In this document: positions 25,638-36,821 of the stretch, one piece after another | Position numbering within the stretch: the stretch's first letter is position 1 | Layout of the letters: every line of letters begins with the position of its first letter | Assembly: GCA_023313575.1 (NCBI GenBank) | Contig: JAJTTP010000023.1 | Location: 496,001 to 560,000 of the forward strand | Direction of reading: 5' to 3' | Length of the DNA: 64,000 bases | Source: Eutypella sp. D-1 | Lineage: Eukaryota; Ascomycota; Sordariomycetes; Xylariales; Diatrypaceae | Notes under the pieces: generated by a model | The model's database searches: none | What the model saw: the letters and a program-made list of their open reading frames with translations, nothing else | Told to the model about the DNA's origin: nothing | Translations under genes and position numbers: made by a program

Positions 25638-26923
25638 CTACCGGCCCTTAGCAACTTCGAACACCCCTCTCTGAAACTGCTCGTGTAGAGCGACCACTGC
25701 TGGAGTCAGTGGAGGAAGGATCTGAACAAATGCAGTTCCGCAAATGCCGGCCTTACTATCAATAAACCACACCGTGCTTGCTGTCCCAGCCCAGAAGGTA
25801 CTTCCTTCTCTGAAGCGACCTTCCTGGCCCTCCTTTGCGATCAAACCGGCGAAGCTCCATGTCTTCCTCACGGAAGGCGGGATGTGAAATGCCAAGAACT
25901 GCGTATGCGCGGGTGAAAGGGCGATGTAGTCATTGAAGGCTTGCTCGCACTTTTCATCGAGCTGTGGACGAAAGAGTTCAACATAGGATGAAGGGGTCAG
26001 AAGCTTGGGGTCTCGTCGATGAACTGCCGACAGAAACGTATAATACGCTTTGGGCGACGAGAAGAGACCGCCCCCGCCGGTACAGTCCGTAGTCCCGGCT
26101 AAGAAGTCGAACTGAGAATCAATGGCTGGCGGCTTCCCCTCCTCATCTAAGGTACTTATATCAGCTACTCGATCTCGCATACCTTCTTTCGTCTTTGGCC
26201 AAAAGGAGATGTCCTGGTCAATCCCCAAAGGTGCCCAGATGCGAGTACGCATGAAGTCTTCGAGGCTCATCCCCGTGGCCAGCTCAACCAGTTTACCCGC
26301 CCAGTCATTCCCAGTGCCGTAGGCAAAGCTTGTTCCGGGCTTAAACGAAAGGGGAATGGCAGCTTTATCCTCGACCGTCGCGCCCTGCCATGGTCTCTCG
26401 TTGCGCGACGCCCGCCACTTCCCCAACTCGGCGCTCATAAACTCGTACTCGTGACCGGAGGTGTGCGAGAGCAGCATTCGGAGAGTGATGGGTGTGTCGT
26501 CAGGGACAAAGGTAGCAGTACCCTTTTCATCGTCGAACCCAGTAAGTATACCGTATTTTCCCATTTCGGGAACTTTCGGTCGAATATTCTCATCTAGGTC
26601 GAGTGTTCCATCTTCGACGCATTGCAGACCCGCCACGGAAGTCATCAACTTGCTCATAGAGGCTATGGCACAGATCGTATCCTCCGTGAACGGAAGGTCC
26701 CGGCCCTCTTTCACCGTCCCTTTGCCGAGTGACTTCGAGTAGATAATGTTCCCTAGCGCGACGTTAGTGATGTTATCCGTCCCTTCAAAATACCCTGAAA
26801 TGGATGCCTCCACTACGAGCTTGGATGTTACATACCATTCTCGTCCCCCGCCAGAAGGCAGGCGCCTGGGAGCAGACCCGACTCAATAGCCTCCTCATAG
26901 ACTTTGCCGATATTCTGTACCAT
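25638..26923 (-). CDS. Beta-lactamase-fold serine hydrolase (LovD/EstB-like esterase or transesterase)
   Basis: Minus strand, exons 26923-26836 and 26752-25638, 400 aa. The intron (83 bp) runs from GTATGT to CGCTAG with an ACTAAC branch site. I chose it because joining there restores the conserved start of the fold, LLAGDENGNIIYSKSLG. A shorter intron ending in TTTCAG would add about 14 residues and cannot be excluded. Motifs: catalytic SMSK (Ser61, Lys64), HTSG near 126, Tyr174 in FAYGTGND as general base, and a Gly-rich GGGGLFSS segment. The length is close to LovD (about 410 aa). There is no signal peptide, so it is probably cytosolic. Relatives hydrolyse esters or transfer acyl groups in secondary metabolism; the substrate here is unknown. 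Nearby genes do not reveal a pathway. Confidence 0.85.
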
Positions 26924-27870
26924 GATCCCGCTCACTTCAATACTAATGAATCTTCACGCGGTAGTTGTAAAGTAGAAGGCAACTAAAATCAAGAGTAGAA
27001 GAAAGTAGGGAACGGTAAACACACAGTATATCACCTACATTGTAATACGATAAAGTCTCCTCCCGCCCCGACACGGGCGGGGTTGAAGAATCCTTCGTAT
27101 ATAGTTACAGTAAGCCGCTGACTAGATGGGTCCTGTAAGGACCCAACGTAATGTGGAGTCCTGTTGTACCCCCTTACATACACATCGCACGAGGCGGCAT
27201 CTGTGGAGAAGCCATCAAGGGTCTGTACGTTGATGTTTGGCAGAACACCAACATTTACACGGTGACTTGGGCAAATATCACTAGGCGGCTTCAACTTAGC
27301 GCACAAGATAAAGAATTCCCAGACCATACTGATGCTGTATTTTAGCTTTGTTCATGGGCCCTCAAGGGCCCAATGCTGGCCTGTCGCGCGATAGCCTTTG
27401 TCCCTTACATGGTCTTTGCAATACGAGCTGGACCCGAAATAGACATTAGTCGCTTTCTGCTACCACTACCACTTTGTAAATACACCAACAACTGTCCAGT
27501 TGAACCCTATTAGATATCTCTCCGAATACACCGCCTCTGGGATACTAGACAGTTACACTGCATACAGTTAAGGGGAAATGGAAATCAAGTAAGCAGAGAA
27601 TGATCTGGCATTGTGTGTGACACATCAATGTTCCGAGGTTGCAGCGCAAAGCTAAGCTTAAGAGCATGCGAAAGTATTTTATAAAATAAATTTCTATGTT
27701 GCGGCTATCGACTAATACTCATGTATAATTTATACACATGTGGATTATATATACAGAGAAGTGAGGCGAGTGCCAAATATTCGTATCTTAGCGTTAACAT
27801 CCACTCATTCATCCGAGGCCAAGCCAAAACGTCTTCGTAGCTTCCGTGTCAAGGAGAAGGGTCGGCAACC
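26924..27870. other. Intergenic region with short perfect hairpins
   Basis: 947 bp without a convincing gene. A 98-codon minus frame (27327-27031) has no recognisable motif. The region carries three hairpins: CCCGCCC/GGGCGGG around 27063-27083, TGGGTCCT-GTA-AGGACCCA at 27127-27145 and TGGGCCCT-CA-AGGGCCCA at 27355-27372. Confidence 0.45.
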
Positions 27871-28593
27871 TTAATAAACCCAGCCACCAAGGCGCCTAGC
27901 AACGTCGCTGACATACGCATCGGTAGCACCCATGCCATCACTCAGGTTCTTTAAGTTAACGGCGAAGGGTCCAGAGTTGTACGCCCGAAGGCCAGGGTAG
28001 ATGGACCTGGGCTCATTGGTTTCGCCGTAAGGCTTCCTGCTCTCCTTGAAGTGCTTGATACCGCCCAGGATCATCTCGAAAACAGTTTTCCTCGTCACGC
28101 CCTCCTTCTCGACGCCGCTTGCGCAGTTCATGCACTGCATTGCACCGGAGGTGCTGAACGACTCGAAACTCTGTGTCGTCTTGGCACTGACGTCGCCATG
28201 TGACTCCTGGATCGTTATGGCGAGTATGACACTAGGCAAGACACCGTTTTGAACTGATTGGTCATAGATAGCATCGTGAAGCCACTCGCGATGTTGCCCC
28301 TGAGCTTTGATAATCCGTTGGTTCAATGTCCACTACACCCACGACAATATGTTAGAAACGGCCAGAATCCGCAGCAGAAGACTGCCCCAATGACGTGAAG
28401 CCATTAGAGTGCCTTAAGAAAGGGGGGTACGAACAAGGTCCTCGAAAACTAGCCATGTCTCATTACCAGGAAATTGGTCCCAGGTGCCGCTGTACATCGG
28501 GGCCTCGGCGTTTTCTCTGGTCTCGAGTACAGGCGCCGCTGTGACGGCGGTGACGGCGGAGAGCGCCAGGATGAAGGATTTGAAGAGAGCCAT
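27871..28593 (-). CDS. Secreted GH23-like lysozyme / lytic transglycosylase-fold protein
   Basis: Minus strand, exons 28593-28435 and 28332-27871, 206 aa. An in-frame ATG at 28620 would add nine residues; the second Met is preferred because it begins a clean signal peptide (MALFKSFILALSAVTA, cleaved near TAA-AP). The 102 bp intron (GTTCGT to GTGTAG, branch TTCTAAC, phase 0) joins FEDL to WTLNQRII, matching the 'F-D-x-F-N-L-N' start of fungal homologues. The domain shows the SLT/GH23 pattern: ILAITIQESHGD with catalytic Glu near residue 96, SGAMQC in place of the bacterial GLMQ, YNSGP in place of AYNAGP, and ATDAYVSDVARRLGGW at the end. The GH23 fold cleaves peptidoglycan glycan strands, so an antibacterial secreted role is plausible, though fungal members are little studied. 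Confidence 0.8.
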
Positions 28594-31500
28594 TGCGTAT
28601 AATGAAAGGCTATTTGGCAAAAGCGAAGGATTGAGGGACTAGGGGTGGGGGCGGAAGGTGAATGAAGAGTGGTTGTTTGGTCTCCGGGAGTTGTTGGTGA
28701 TGAGGATGTCGAAAGGTATATTTGAGGCGATCTCTCCCATCCTTATATATCACGGACAGCCGGCCATCTAGATCAAAACGGAAGTGATGGCAAGCCGGAG
28801 CATTGGCACGGATACTCGTCTCCATGATCGCACTCGTGTTGGTGAGGTGGGCGATACATCCCCAAAGGGGATCGCTTACTTTGGGGATCACCTTGACGTA
28901 TGGAGCCCGGAGATGGTCCATATCTCGCCGCGGGTTACTGATACGGTGAATCTGAGCCCAATAAACAAGCTTTGACTAGTCCCTTCTAAGATCTCTAAGA
29001 CTTCTCATAGGGGCTTACCAGATCAACAGTTGTAACTTTTGTCTCTTACGCATCGTAGAAATCCTTTAGCTCTCGAAATAGAACCCGCAAGCCAGACCCC
29101 CACAGCACTAGGGTATTTCCAACTAGGGCCTCACGGGTCCTTTTTCTCATCTTCACACTGAAACCAACCTACCATAAGTCTAAGCCAAACTGTTATAACA
29201 TCTCATTGGTGCACCTCTCCAGCCCCAAGCCAATTGCAATGCAATGCCCCTAAGCCACGTCTCTGCCAAGTTTCCAAGCCTTTAGGTATAAAGCGAGAAT
29301 ATCAGCACGCACATGTATGGCGTGACAACCAGCGCGCCTGTCTGACAGGTGGGGGCACAACATGTGCGTTAGCAATGCGCGCTGAGGGTCACTACGGGGC
29401 GGATTTTTCTTTTTTCGTTCCAGCCACCAATGGGCTGTGGGGAGAAGAAAAAGTCCGTAAAGCGAGCGAAACCTCTCGCGGTAAACTGCGCCCGCCCAAC
29501 AGGCGGTAGGGCTGCGTATAGACTGGATCGCGCTCCACACAACATTGCAACATTACCGGATTAGGAAATCAATTTCTGACTGGCTGGAAATCCCCTAAAG
29601 ATAGCCCGCCGAAAAGTCCAGCGAAAGACATCGTATGCTCGCAATTGATCCACTACCTAGCGAATACCGATACCAACTGGGTATGTTTTTTCATGCGCGA
29701 TTCGTATCAGCAAGCGCACGTGCCCAACATGATCAGAGACCGCTTGCATGTCGAGTTCCATCTTACCGTACCCTGGTGCCCTATGCTAACGCAGAGAGAG
29801 ATCTACCGCATTTCGTCAAGTCTCAGATATTTCGTGCGGAAAAATGGACTGCTACCCTATAGCCACATCTCATCCCAGTAATGTTCCTGAATATCATCGT
29901 AGATCCTCGAGAATTATCTCATCATCTCCTCATAGGAGTTGGTACCGTAGCCAGGCCCATCGCATACTTCGCTATCTCCTGCTAAAGGAAGCCTGGGAGC
30001 TTCGGCCTACCTTCGACACAGTCGTTGTCAGACTGGCTGTCGCTAATGCGAGTACAACAGTGCGCCCTCACCAAGACAAGGCATACATGCTTCCGTCTCT
30101 GTATGCCCGCCTTTTGGTCTCTCACGCCTGTTGGCGCGTTGGTGCGCACCCTGATATCCATTCGTCCTATATCGGAAAAGCGGGGCCGGATCGACACGGC
30201 AAGCCGGTGCTGATCATTCCTCGGGGGTTTGTTTGCTGCATTGTGTGCTCGGCGACAGAATATGAGAGGTGCTGGCGCGATGGTGTAGCAGCCTTAAGGA
30301 TCTCAGCCTCCACCTCGACCTTGCTGACCTATCATGACCTAGTGCGGCGGCCCCAGCGGTGTTCTAGCCCTCCCCGCTTCCCTCGAAAGCCCCGGGCGGT
30401 AGAAGGAATAATATGCGTCGCGGGTGGAAAATATCCGATGCTCCATCCACCCCATACCTCGCTGAATTCCCTAGGCGTGTATGGCATCCTACTAAAAAGC
30501 CGTGAGGCGCGACGTGGCTAGCACGCCGACAACGCCGATGGCGTTGGGATGCTATAATTACAAGCTATAGGAGACGCTGTTTATAGATAATAAGGTCGCA
30601 TGAAACAAGGAGCTAAGCGGGCGCGGCGCCGGCGCTGACAGGCATGAATGAGAGAGGCGTGGCTGGTGATTTTTGTTATTATGCCAGATCGATAACATAC
30701 ATACTACCGGCCGCAACAGAGCCACGGGGCTATGTTGATCACACCCCAAAATTGGAAAAGGAAATCCTGCATTGGGCTTGCAAAAGGGCGGTTCAGGGGT
30801 TGGGAGGCACCACGATGCCCTCGCCCAGGAATTTGTTCCTCACGTCAGAACTTAAAACCTATAGAATCCTCATGAATGCGCCTATGGATGGACGGCTCTG
30901 TTGGGTTCGCCAGCCGCTCACAAGCGCCTCTTGATGGGGGGATGCGATAGCTCGGACGCTAAAGGAGGAGGGCCAAGGCTGGGGCCATTGCGAGCTTTCG
31001 GGGAAGCAACATCAGCAAAATATATCGTTTCGACATGTGCAAGTAATAGCGCGAGATTCTCTTTGCGAAGGAATTCTTAAAGTCCTTTTTCCTCTTCCTT
31101 CGATAATATTGTTGAGATGCGACCATCAATCCGTCGTTCAGTTCCGATCGAGCCAGCGTCGATTTTGAGCCCCTAGGGCCCAAGGCTTTGGGCGTTGAAA
31201 GGCAAGGAAAACAAACGTCTCTGGGGTCGCATCCACCGTCTAGAGTATTCTTATGTACAGCAAGCTCCTTTCTCGGGCAGTAAATATCTTCACGAGCGAT
31301 TATTTGAGGCGTTTGCATCGTCACGCCCATACATAAGCACTTAGTAAGTGAAGAAGCTGTCTTTCACTGCTATCATACCAAGGGATTCTTTCTGCTCCTT
31401 CTTGTGGGGTAAGAGTCCTGGATGAGGATCCTAGCTGCCGAAAGCGTCGCCTACAAAATAGTGAGGCCTCATAATCTCTCGGCAACGTCAAAAAGATCCA

Positions 31501-33220
31501 CCGTAAAACACCACGACGACTGTGGTGCGAAGTGCTGGTCTCGGTCTCTTCTATAGCATCGAGAAAGAATTGTAATTCTGAAAACCAGAGTGGGATTGAT
31601 GAGCAGTAAAGCATGACACACGTGGCGAATCGAGGGGGCGAGGAGAAGAGTTGACGTAGAAAGTTCCCGACGGACGTGGATGATTTCCATGTCAATCAAC
31701 ATCCGTTACTCATCTGTCGGAAGGTTTTCCCACGCGGTAATCAGGTGTTAGCCGAAGCCTAGATAGTATTCTACACGGGAAAAAAAATGGACGCGATCGA
31801 TTATTTCCAATGCAGCTAGCTTTTGGCTTAGCCGACGTCCAACAGAAAGCACGGCCAGCGCGTTTTTTTTCTCGTGACTGTTTCCAGCTTGCCGGCATGC
31901 ATCTAAAAGCGTCGGCTACCCAGCCGCGATACTGAAGTGTGATTTAGTTCCTGTATCTACTGTAGCAAGTCCCTGGTTTACATATTGATTGCATCGTGAT
32001 TCTCGCAGGCGTGTGTTTCAGTAAGCGATTCAATCATAATGGCCAACCCGTAAGTCTGATACGGCAAGGAGAGTCACCAGCATCGTTGTCTCTCGGTTTT
32101 GCATGAAAAAAAAAAACTAATTCATGTGCCCAGCCAGAGCTGACAAATGGACTTCGTATTTCACGTCTAGTGGCCGGAGATATCACGCCCCACGAGTCGC
32201 GTGCGCGACTTCAGATAGCCCTCGGGGGTGTTTAGGGTCTATAGGACGGCTCAACTAGATGTGTCACGTTGCTTCGGGAGAGATGTGGTAAGAGGCCAGG
32301 ATCATCGTATGCTTTCATCAGAAGTCCGGGCTAGGCGAAACCCCTCCACTTGAAATTGCGCTCTCGCGAGTCCCCTTTTCTCATTTCTGTGTGGCTAGCT
32401 AGCCAGCCATCGCGAAGGTAGTTCCTAAGGTCGGCCCGGCACAACTGCAGAAGTCGCAGCCCCAATAATAAGCATGCGGTAAAACCCCCTTCCACTCCTA
32501 GATAAGGATCTGTCCATTATTTCCATACATCCGCGCATCGTCCCATTGAACTGCAAGCTACAGCGAGGGCACCCGTAGCAGTGGCAAGTTAAAAATGTAA
32601 CCCCGCCTCCCCCGCGCGTAAGAATAATCGCGTTTCAGCAATATGGAATACACCGGATCGTAGAAAGAACCCGGTGCACTTTGCTGCGTGATGCGATGAT
32701 AGTACGGGTTAAAAAAAAAATCAACCGCGCATATTGATATCCGCCTCCTTCAAAGCATGGCGGGTCTAATCTATATAGAGCCGCAGCCGACCTCAGCGGG
32801 CGCTGAAGCCGCTAGCGTCATTACCCTCTAGTTTCATAATACAGACATACTAGGTCCGGTCTCCAAGACCGAGTATACCAGCGGGGGGGAATGCGCCTGT
32901 GCCAGAATGCCGCGTAGTATGCCGTAAGCACTACCTAGCCCCGTTCATTGGGATCCGTCCGAGCCCACATCATTGCTACCATGACCTAGGGGGCGTGGAT
33001 CTCATAATAATAAAGCTGCCCGACCAACTGCTGAATATTGATGTCGTGTTGCCTAACCGGAAAAGGTCTGTATGGTGGTTATCCGACGTGATAGGCGCAA
33101 GGGGATAATTTCTAGGTTCTTCCGTAGTCGATAGAAGCTGGTTATTTCAGGAACAATCCAGCGATAGCCAAATCGTGAGCATCGCTTCTTGATTCGCATC
33201 TTGTAGATTATTTTCCCGAT
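28594..33220. other. 4.6 kb gene-poor stretch
   Basis: Normal-GC DNA with no frame I can assign. The longest is 225 codons (29844-30521, plus). It has a Ser/Arg-rich, motif-free translation and is probably chance. I see no tRNA, no 5S rRNA, no LTR and no RIP signature. It may hold a long non-coding transcript, an old non-RIPed repeat, or simply spacer. Confidence 0.4.
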
Positions 33221-34362
33221 TCACCTGAAGATCCGCCTGCCGCCGGCCCTGGGGGCGAATCTCTCGAGCCCGTTCTGGGTCTGCTGGTTCCAGTGCAGGA
33301 GACTGCCCATGGCACCTCCGTTTTCCGCAGCAGCGCGTCGGCGACGGTAGGCTTCGCGCAGATGCTCTGGCCGGATGGGTGCCTGGCGACGATGCTGGGA
33401 CAGCTCGGAGAGTTCCTTATTCTCTTCCGGAGCCGGCCCGTCTGGCTCCTCGAAGTCGTCGGGGACCTGGTTCTCGCCGTTCGCCACCCACTCCGCCTGG
33501 ATGCGCCGGGCATCCTCCACCACATCACCGAGGTACATCTTACAGACGACCTGCATCATCTGCTGAACGTTAACCGGGCAGGATTGTGATGTGACGCTGT
33601 TTATATGCTGTATTAAAGTTTTTCAGTTAGCTGAATATCCCTTGGTGACCTAAGGGGCGAAAGAAAGGTGAGACTAACCCGCTTCACGTCAGCCATGCGT
33701 AAAGTCGCGCCGTGCCAGACCTCATAGCGCACGAACTGTCTCCGGTCCATGTGTCGCGATACAAGGGCCCTGAGACGCTCCTCCTCCTTGATCTGCTCCT
33801 TGGATCGATGTGCGGCCTTACTCGCCATGTTCTCCGGGAGCTCGAACTCGCCCTCACCTTCCCTCCCCTCCTCGCCCTCGTCGCCGGCGGCGGCACCACC
33901 ACCACCGCCACCACCCTTTCTACCACTTGCACCACTGACATCCGTCGGGGCGCGTCCGTCCACAAGGCTAGGCGTCGCGTCGCGTAGCGCAGCCGCGGCC
34001 TCGCTCGCACGCTCGGCCTTGGATTTGCGACCGCGCTTCTTCTTAACGGGCGCGGCGCTGACCTGGCTTCCGCTCACCAGACTCATAGTATCGACGCTTG
34101 GCGAGCGGCCGCGCACCGATGGCGAGAAGGCCATGGCTTGTTGCTGTGATGCTTCGTCGGGCGGGAAGGAGGTCTGACGGAGGGGGTGTGCGGAACCGAT
34201 GGAAGTAACGGACATGGTGGAGGCCTTGCGTCGCTTCAAGGATGGTGGTTGCACGGCTAAATCGCCGGCCGCTGGGCCGCGCTTCTTCGTCGGTGGCAGT
34301 TGGGTGTTGGACGGATACGGAGGAGATCCCGCCGGGGAGAAGTTGTTTGGAGGGGAAGCCAT
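33221..34362 (-). CDS. TAF11: Transcription initiation factor TFIID subunit 11 (TAF11/TAFII28)
   Basis: Minus strand, exons 34362-33679 and 33607-33221, 356 aa. The 71 bp intron (GTTAGT to ATACAG, branch GCTAAC, phase 0) falls inside the histone fold and was chosen because ADVKR then continues with HINSVTSQSCPVNV, matching the TAF11 pattern. The N-terminal half (1-180) is low-complexity with basic nuclear-localisation-like clusters (PVKKKRGRKSK), a poly-Gly run and an acidic stretch. The TAFII28 histone fold spans about 195-275: LVSRHMDRRQFVRYEVWHGA for alpha-1, then MMQVVCKMYLGDVVEDARRIQ for the later helices. TAF11 pairs with TAF13 in TFIID and helps TBP engage promoters in the nucleus. It is an essential housekeeping gene. 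Divergent from GTP cyclohydrolase across 1.27 kb. Confidence 0.88.
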
Positions 34363-35628
34363 TATGTAGTTGAGCGGTTGTCAAGTGGAGTCGGTGATGT
34401 AAGCGAGAAGGTCGCGATTCGAGAGCCGTGCAGATAGAGGGGAAGGATGGCCCTGTAGAGACCTCCTGGGGGAGATGAATCAGCGGAGGAATGAGCGGCG
34501 GCGTTCCTTCGACGATGAGGACGCCGCAACTGAATGACGTCGTACGGCTATTATATGCAGCAGATTATCGTCTAGAAAGTGTGATGGTATCAAAAAATGC
34601 TGCGCGGTTAAGGCAATCGCTAAATTAGACGGGGTCGATTGCGCGTTAAAAATGGTGTGATTCTCCCGTGGTGGTGGATGGTTGAAGTTGTAGTTGACAA
34701 GTTGATTGTTGATTGCTGAGGTTGATTCCAGTATGTGAATACGAAGTACGAAGTATGAAGTACACCTACCTGATAATAGACCGGGCCTGGCAATGGGTCT
34801 GACAGGGATTAGCTTCAGCCACAAACCAGTACCCACATTTCCGTTAGATGCAAGCCACAACTCGGACTTAGTGGGTGACGTCAATTCCTTCCTTAGTCAG
34901 AACAGTCGTTATCGATAACTGATCAAGGTCCTTGATAGGCCGATAACGGATGCTAAAGCAGCACTTTCGGCTTTGTACATGATGATCCGTTCTGGTTCCT
35001 CCAATTAAAGCCAGCCTTTTCTGTTTGGAAAACGAATAGTATAAGGTAATTCCAAGCGAGGTTTGTTCTCTTATATCAAATTCAAACTGGTAGAGCTCTA
35101 GTACATTTGTTGCTTCCAAGCTCTGAGGAATTGCAGTATGGTAGGCTGCATCCCAGAGAGTCGGGAACATGCAACTTTCTAGTGGGTCACAAAAAGAGGT
35201 TTCGCCTGTTATTGGTTATTTGGTACGTTTAGACCCCTCAAGGAGGGGCCCGAGACGGGAGAGTAGAGTAAGAATCTGTTTGTCCGCCAATGAGAAGTGA
35301 AGGTGTCGACCTATAGAAATTTGAAGGTACCTACGTAGGTACCCGGTAAATGTAACCCAGTCAAGTATCCCAGGCAAGCAGACAAGCAGGAGCTACTAAA
35401 ACTCCTAAAAAAGTTACACAATACAATCGCGAGCACAGTCATCAAGATCGTCATCAAACCCCGTGGGCACCTTCCCTGCCCCCACTGCCAACATGTACAT
35501 GCGCTTCTAAACGAATTGGAATTGCTTAAATGGGAGGAACCTTCCCTCTCTTCTCATCTCTTCTCCAATCCCCCAAAGCTTTCCTTCCCTCTACATAAAC
35601 TTAGGAGAAAGAAAAAAACCGACCTACA
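34363..35628. promoter_or_regulatory. Divergent intergenic region between TAF11 and GTP cyclohydrolase I
   Basis: 1266 bp between two gene starts pointing away from each other. It contains the perfect 18 bp palindrome at 35326-35343 and a TC-rich tract just upstream of the cyclohydrolase start (about 35,535-35,600), common in fungal housekeeping promoters. No gene is convincing; a 134-codon minus frame at 34884-34480 has no motif. Confidence 0.5.
35326..35343. repeat. Perfect 18 bp palindrome GGTACCTACGTAGGTACC
   Basis: The sequence equals its own reverse complement. Its core TACCTACGTAGGTA recurs at 44503-44516, and a half site (GTAGGTACCTA) lies near 44637-44647. Such palindromes are scattered through intergenic DNA of many Sordariomycetes; the role is unknown. 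Confidence 0.7.
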
Positions 35629-36821
35629 ATGGTTCAGTTCGCCAACTCCACGCGGAATGACCGCAATGAGAGCGCCATAGATCTGAGCTCCTCCAGCCCA
35701 GACGACTCGGTCCACGATGACAGCCAGCCACCGCCGACAAATGGGGATGAGAAAAGGTCTCGTAGGGGTAAGAAGCGGAGGAGGGCTAAGGAAGCCACCG
35801 GCGCAATTGAGGTCAATGGGACGTCCCATAGGCCATCAAGTCGGAAGAATAGTCTGAGCAAGGCTGCCAGAGATCCTAGAGATGAGCCTGAGAAGAAGGT
35901 CAAGAGGAAGAAGCAGAAGACCGAGGGGACCGGCACCGAAACGAGGTCCCCCAGTCCCGTCATAGACTTCGATGGCTTGAGTCGACCGAGTCCGTCTTCC
36001 CTACCTACTATTACACTTATTCACACTATACCACTACCACACCTGTAGCGCGTCGACTAACCTCTGACGCGGGACAGGTCGAGGAACCCGGGAACGCAAG
36101 GAGGAGAGCCCAGAGCAGGCGGCGGCGCGGCTGGAGAAGATGCGCGGCGCCGTCCGTACCATCTTGGAGTGCGTCGGGGAAGACCCGGACCGGGAAGGCA
36201 TCCTGGCCACCCCCGACCGCTACGCAAAGGCCATGTTGTATTTCACCAAGGGATACCAGGAGAACGTGAGAGATATCGTCAACGATGCCATATTTCACGA
36301 GGGACATAACGAGATGGTTATCGTGAAAGATATCGAGATATTCAGCCTGTGCGAGCACCACTTGGTGCCTTTTACCGGCAAGGTGAGCAGATGCCGAATC
36401 CATCCGATCCAATCATGCATGCCCCACCACCCACCACCACACCCACATATCACTCTTACGTCTACCGCCAGCCTAGGCTAGGCTAGGTCAGGCAATCCCT
36501 CAATTCTGACGCCCTGGCCAGATGCACATCGCGTACATCCCGAACAACAACGTGATTGGAATCTCGAAGCTGCCGCGGATCGCGGAAATGTTCGCGCGGC
36601 GGCTGCAGGTACAGGAGCGGCTGACCCGCGAGGTCGCCAACGCCATCATGGAGGTGCTCAAGCCCCAGGGCGTCGCTGTCGTCATGGAGTCTAGCCACCT
36701 GTGCATGGTCATGCGCGGCGTCCAGAAGACCACCGCCGCCACCGTCACCAGCTGTGTCCTCGGCTGCTTCGAGCGCAAGGAGAAGACCCGCGCCGAGTTC
36801 CTCAGTCTCCTGAAGCTGTAG
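35629..36821 (+). CDS. GTP cyclohydrolase I
   Basis: Exons 35629-35989, 36078-36382 and 36522-36821 give 321 aa. Introns are 88 bp (GTCCGT to GACAG, phase 1) and 139 bp (GTGAGC to GCCAG, phase 0). Joining the first exons restores [14 protein letters not shown], the conserved fungal lead into the domain. Residues 1-115 are a charged, Ser- and Lys-rich tail with several KKRRR-like clusters; the catalytic domain spans about 130-321. Zinc and active-site residues are visible: CEHH at 212-215 (Cys212, His215 side) and [10 protein letters not shown] with Cys283. The enzyme turns GTP into 7,8-dihydroneopterin triphosphate, the first step of tetrahydrofolate and biopterin synthesis, in the cytosol as a decamer. 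The domain is intact and the gene is presumably essential. Divergent from TAF11. Confidence 0.95.

Noticed and set aside
29844..30521. 225-codon plus-strand frame
   Set aside because: Motif-free, rich in Ser/Arg/His, poor start context and no splice or homology support; overlaps frames on the other strand of similar quality.
34480..34884. 134-codon minus frame upstream of TAF11
   Set aside because: Lies in the divergent promoter region and has no domain or splice support.
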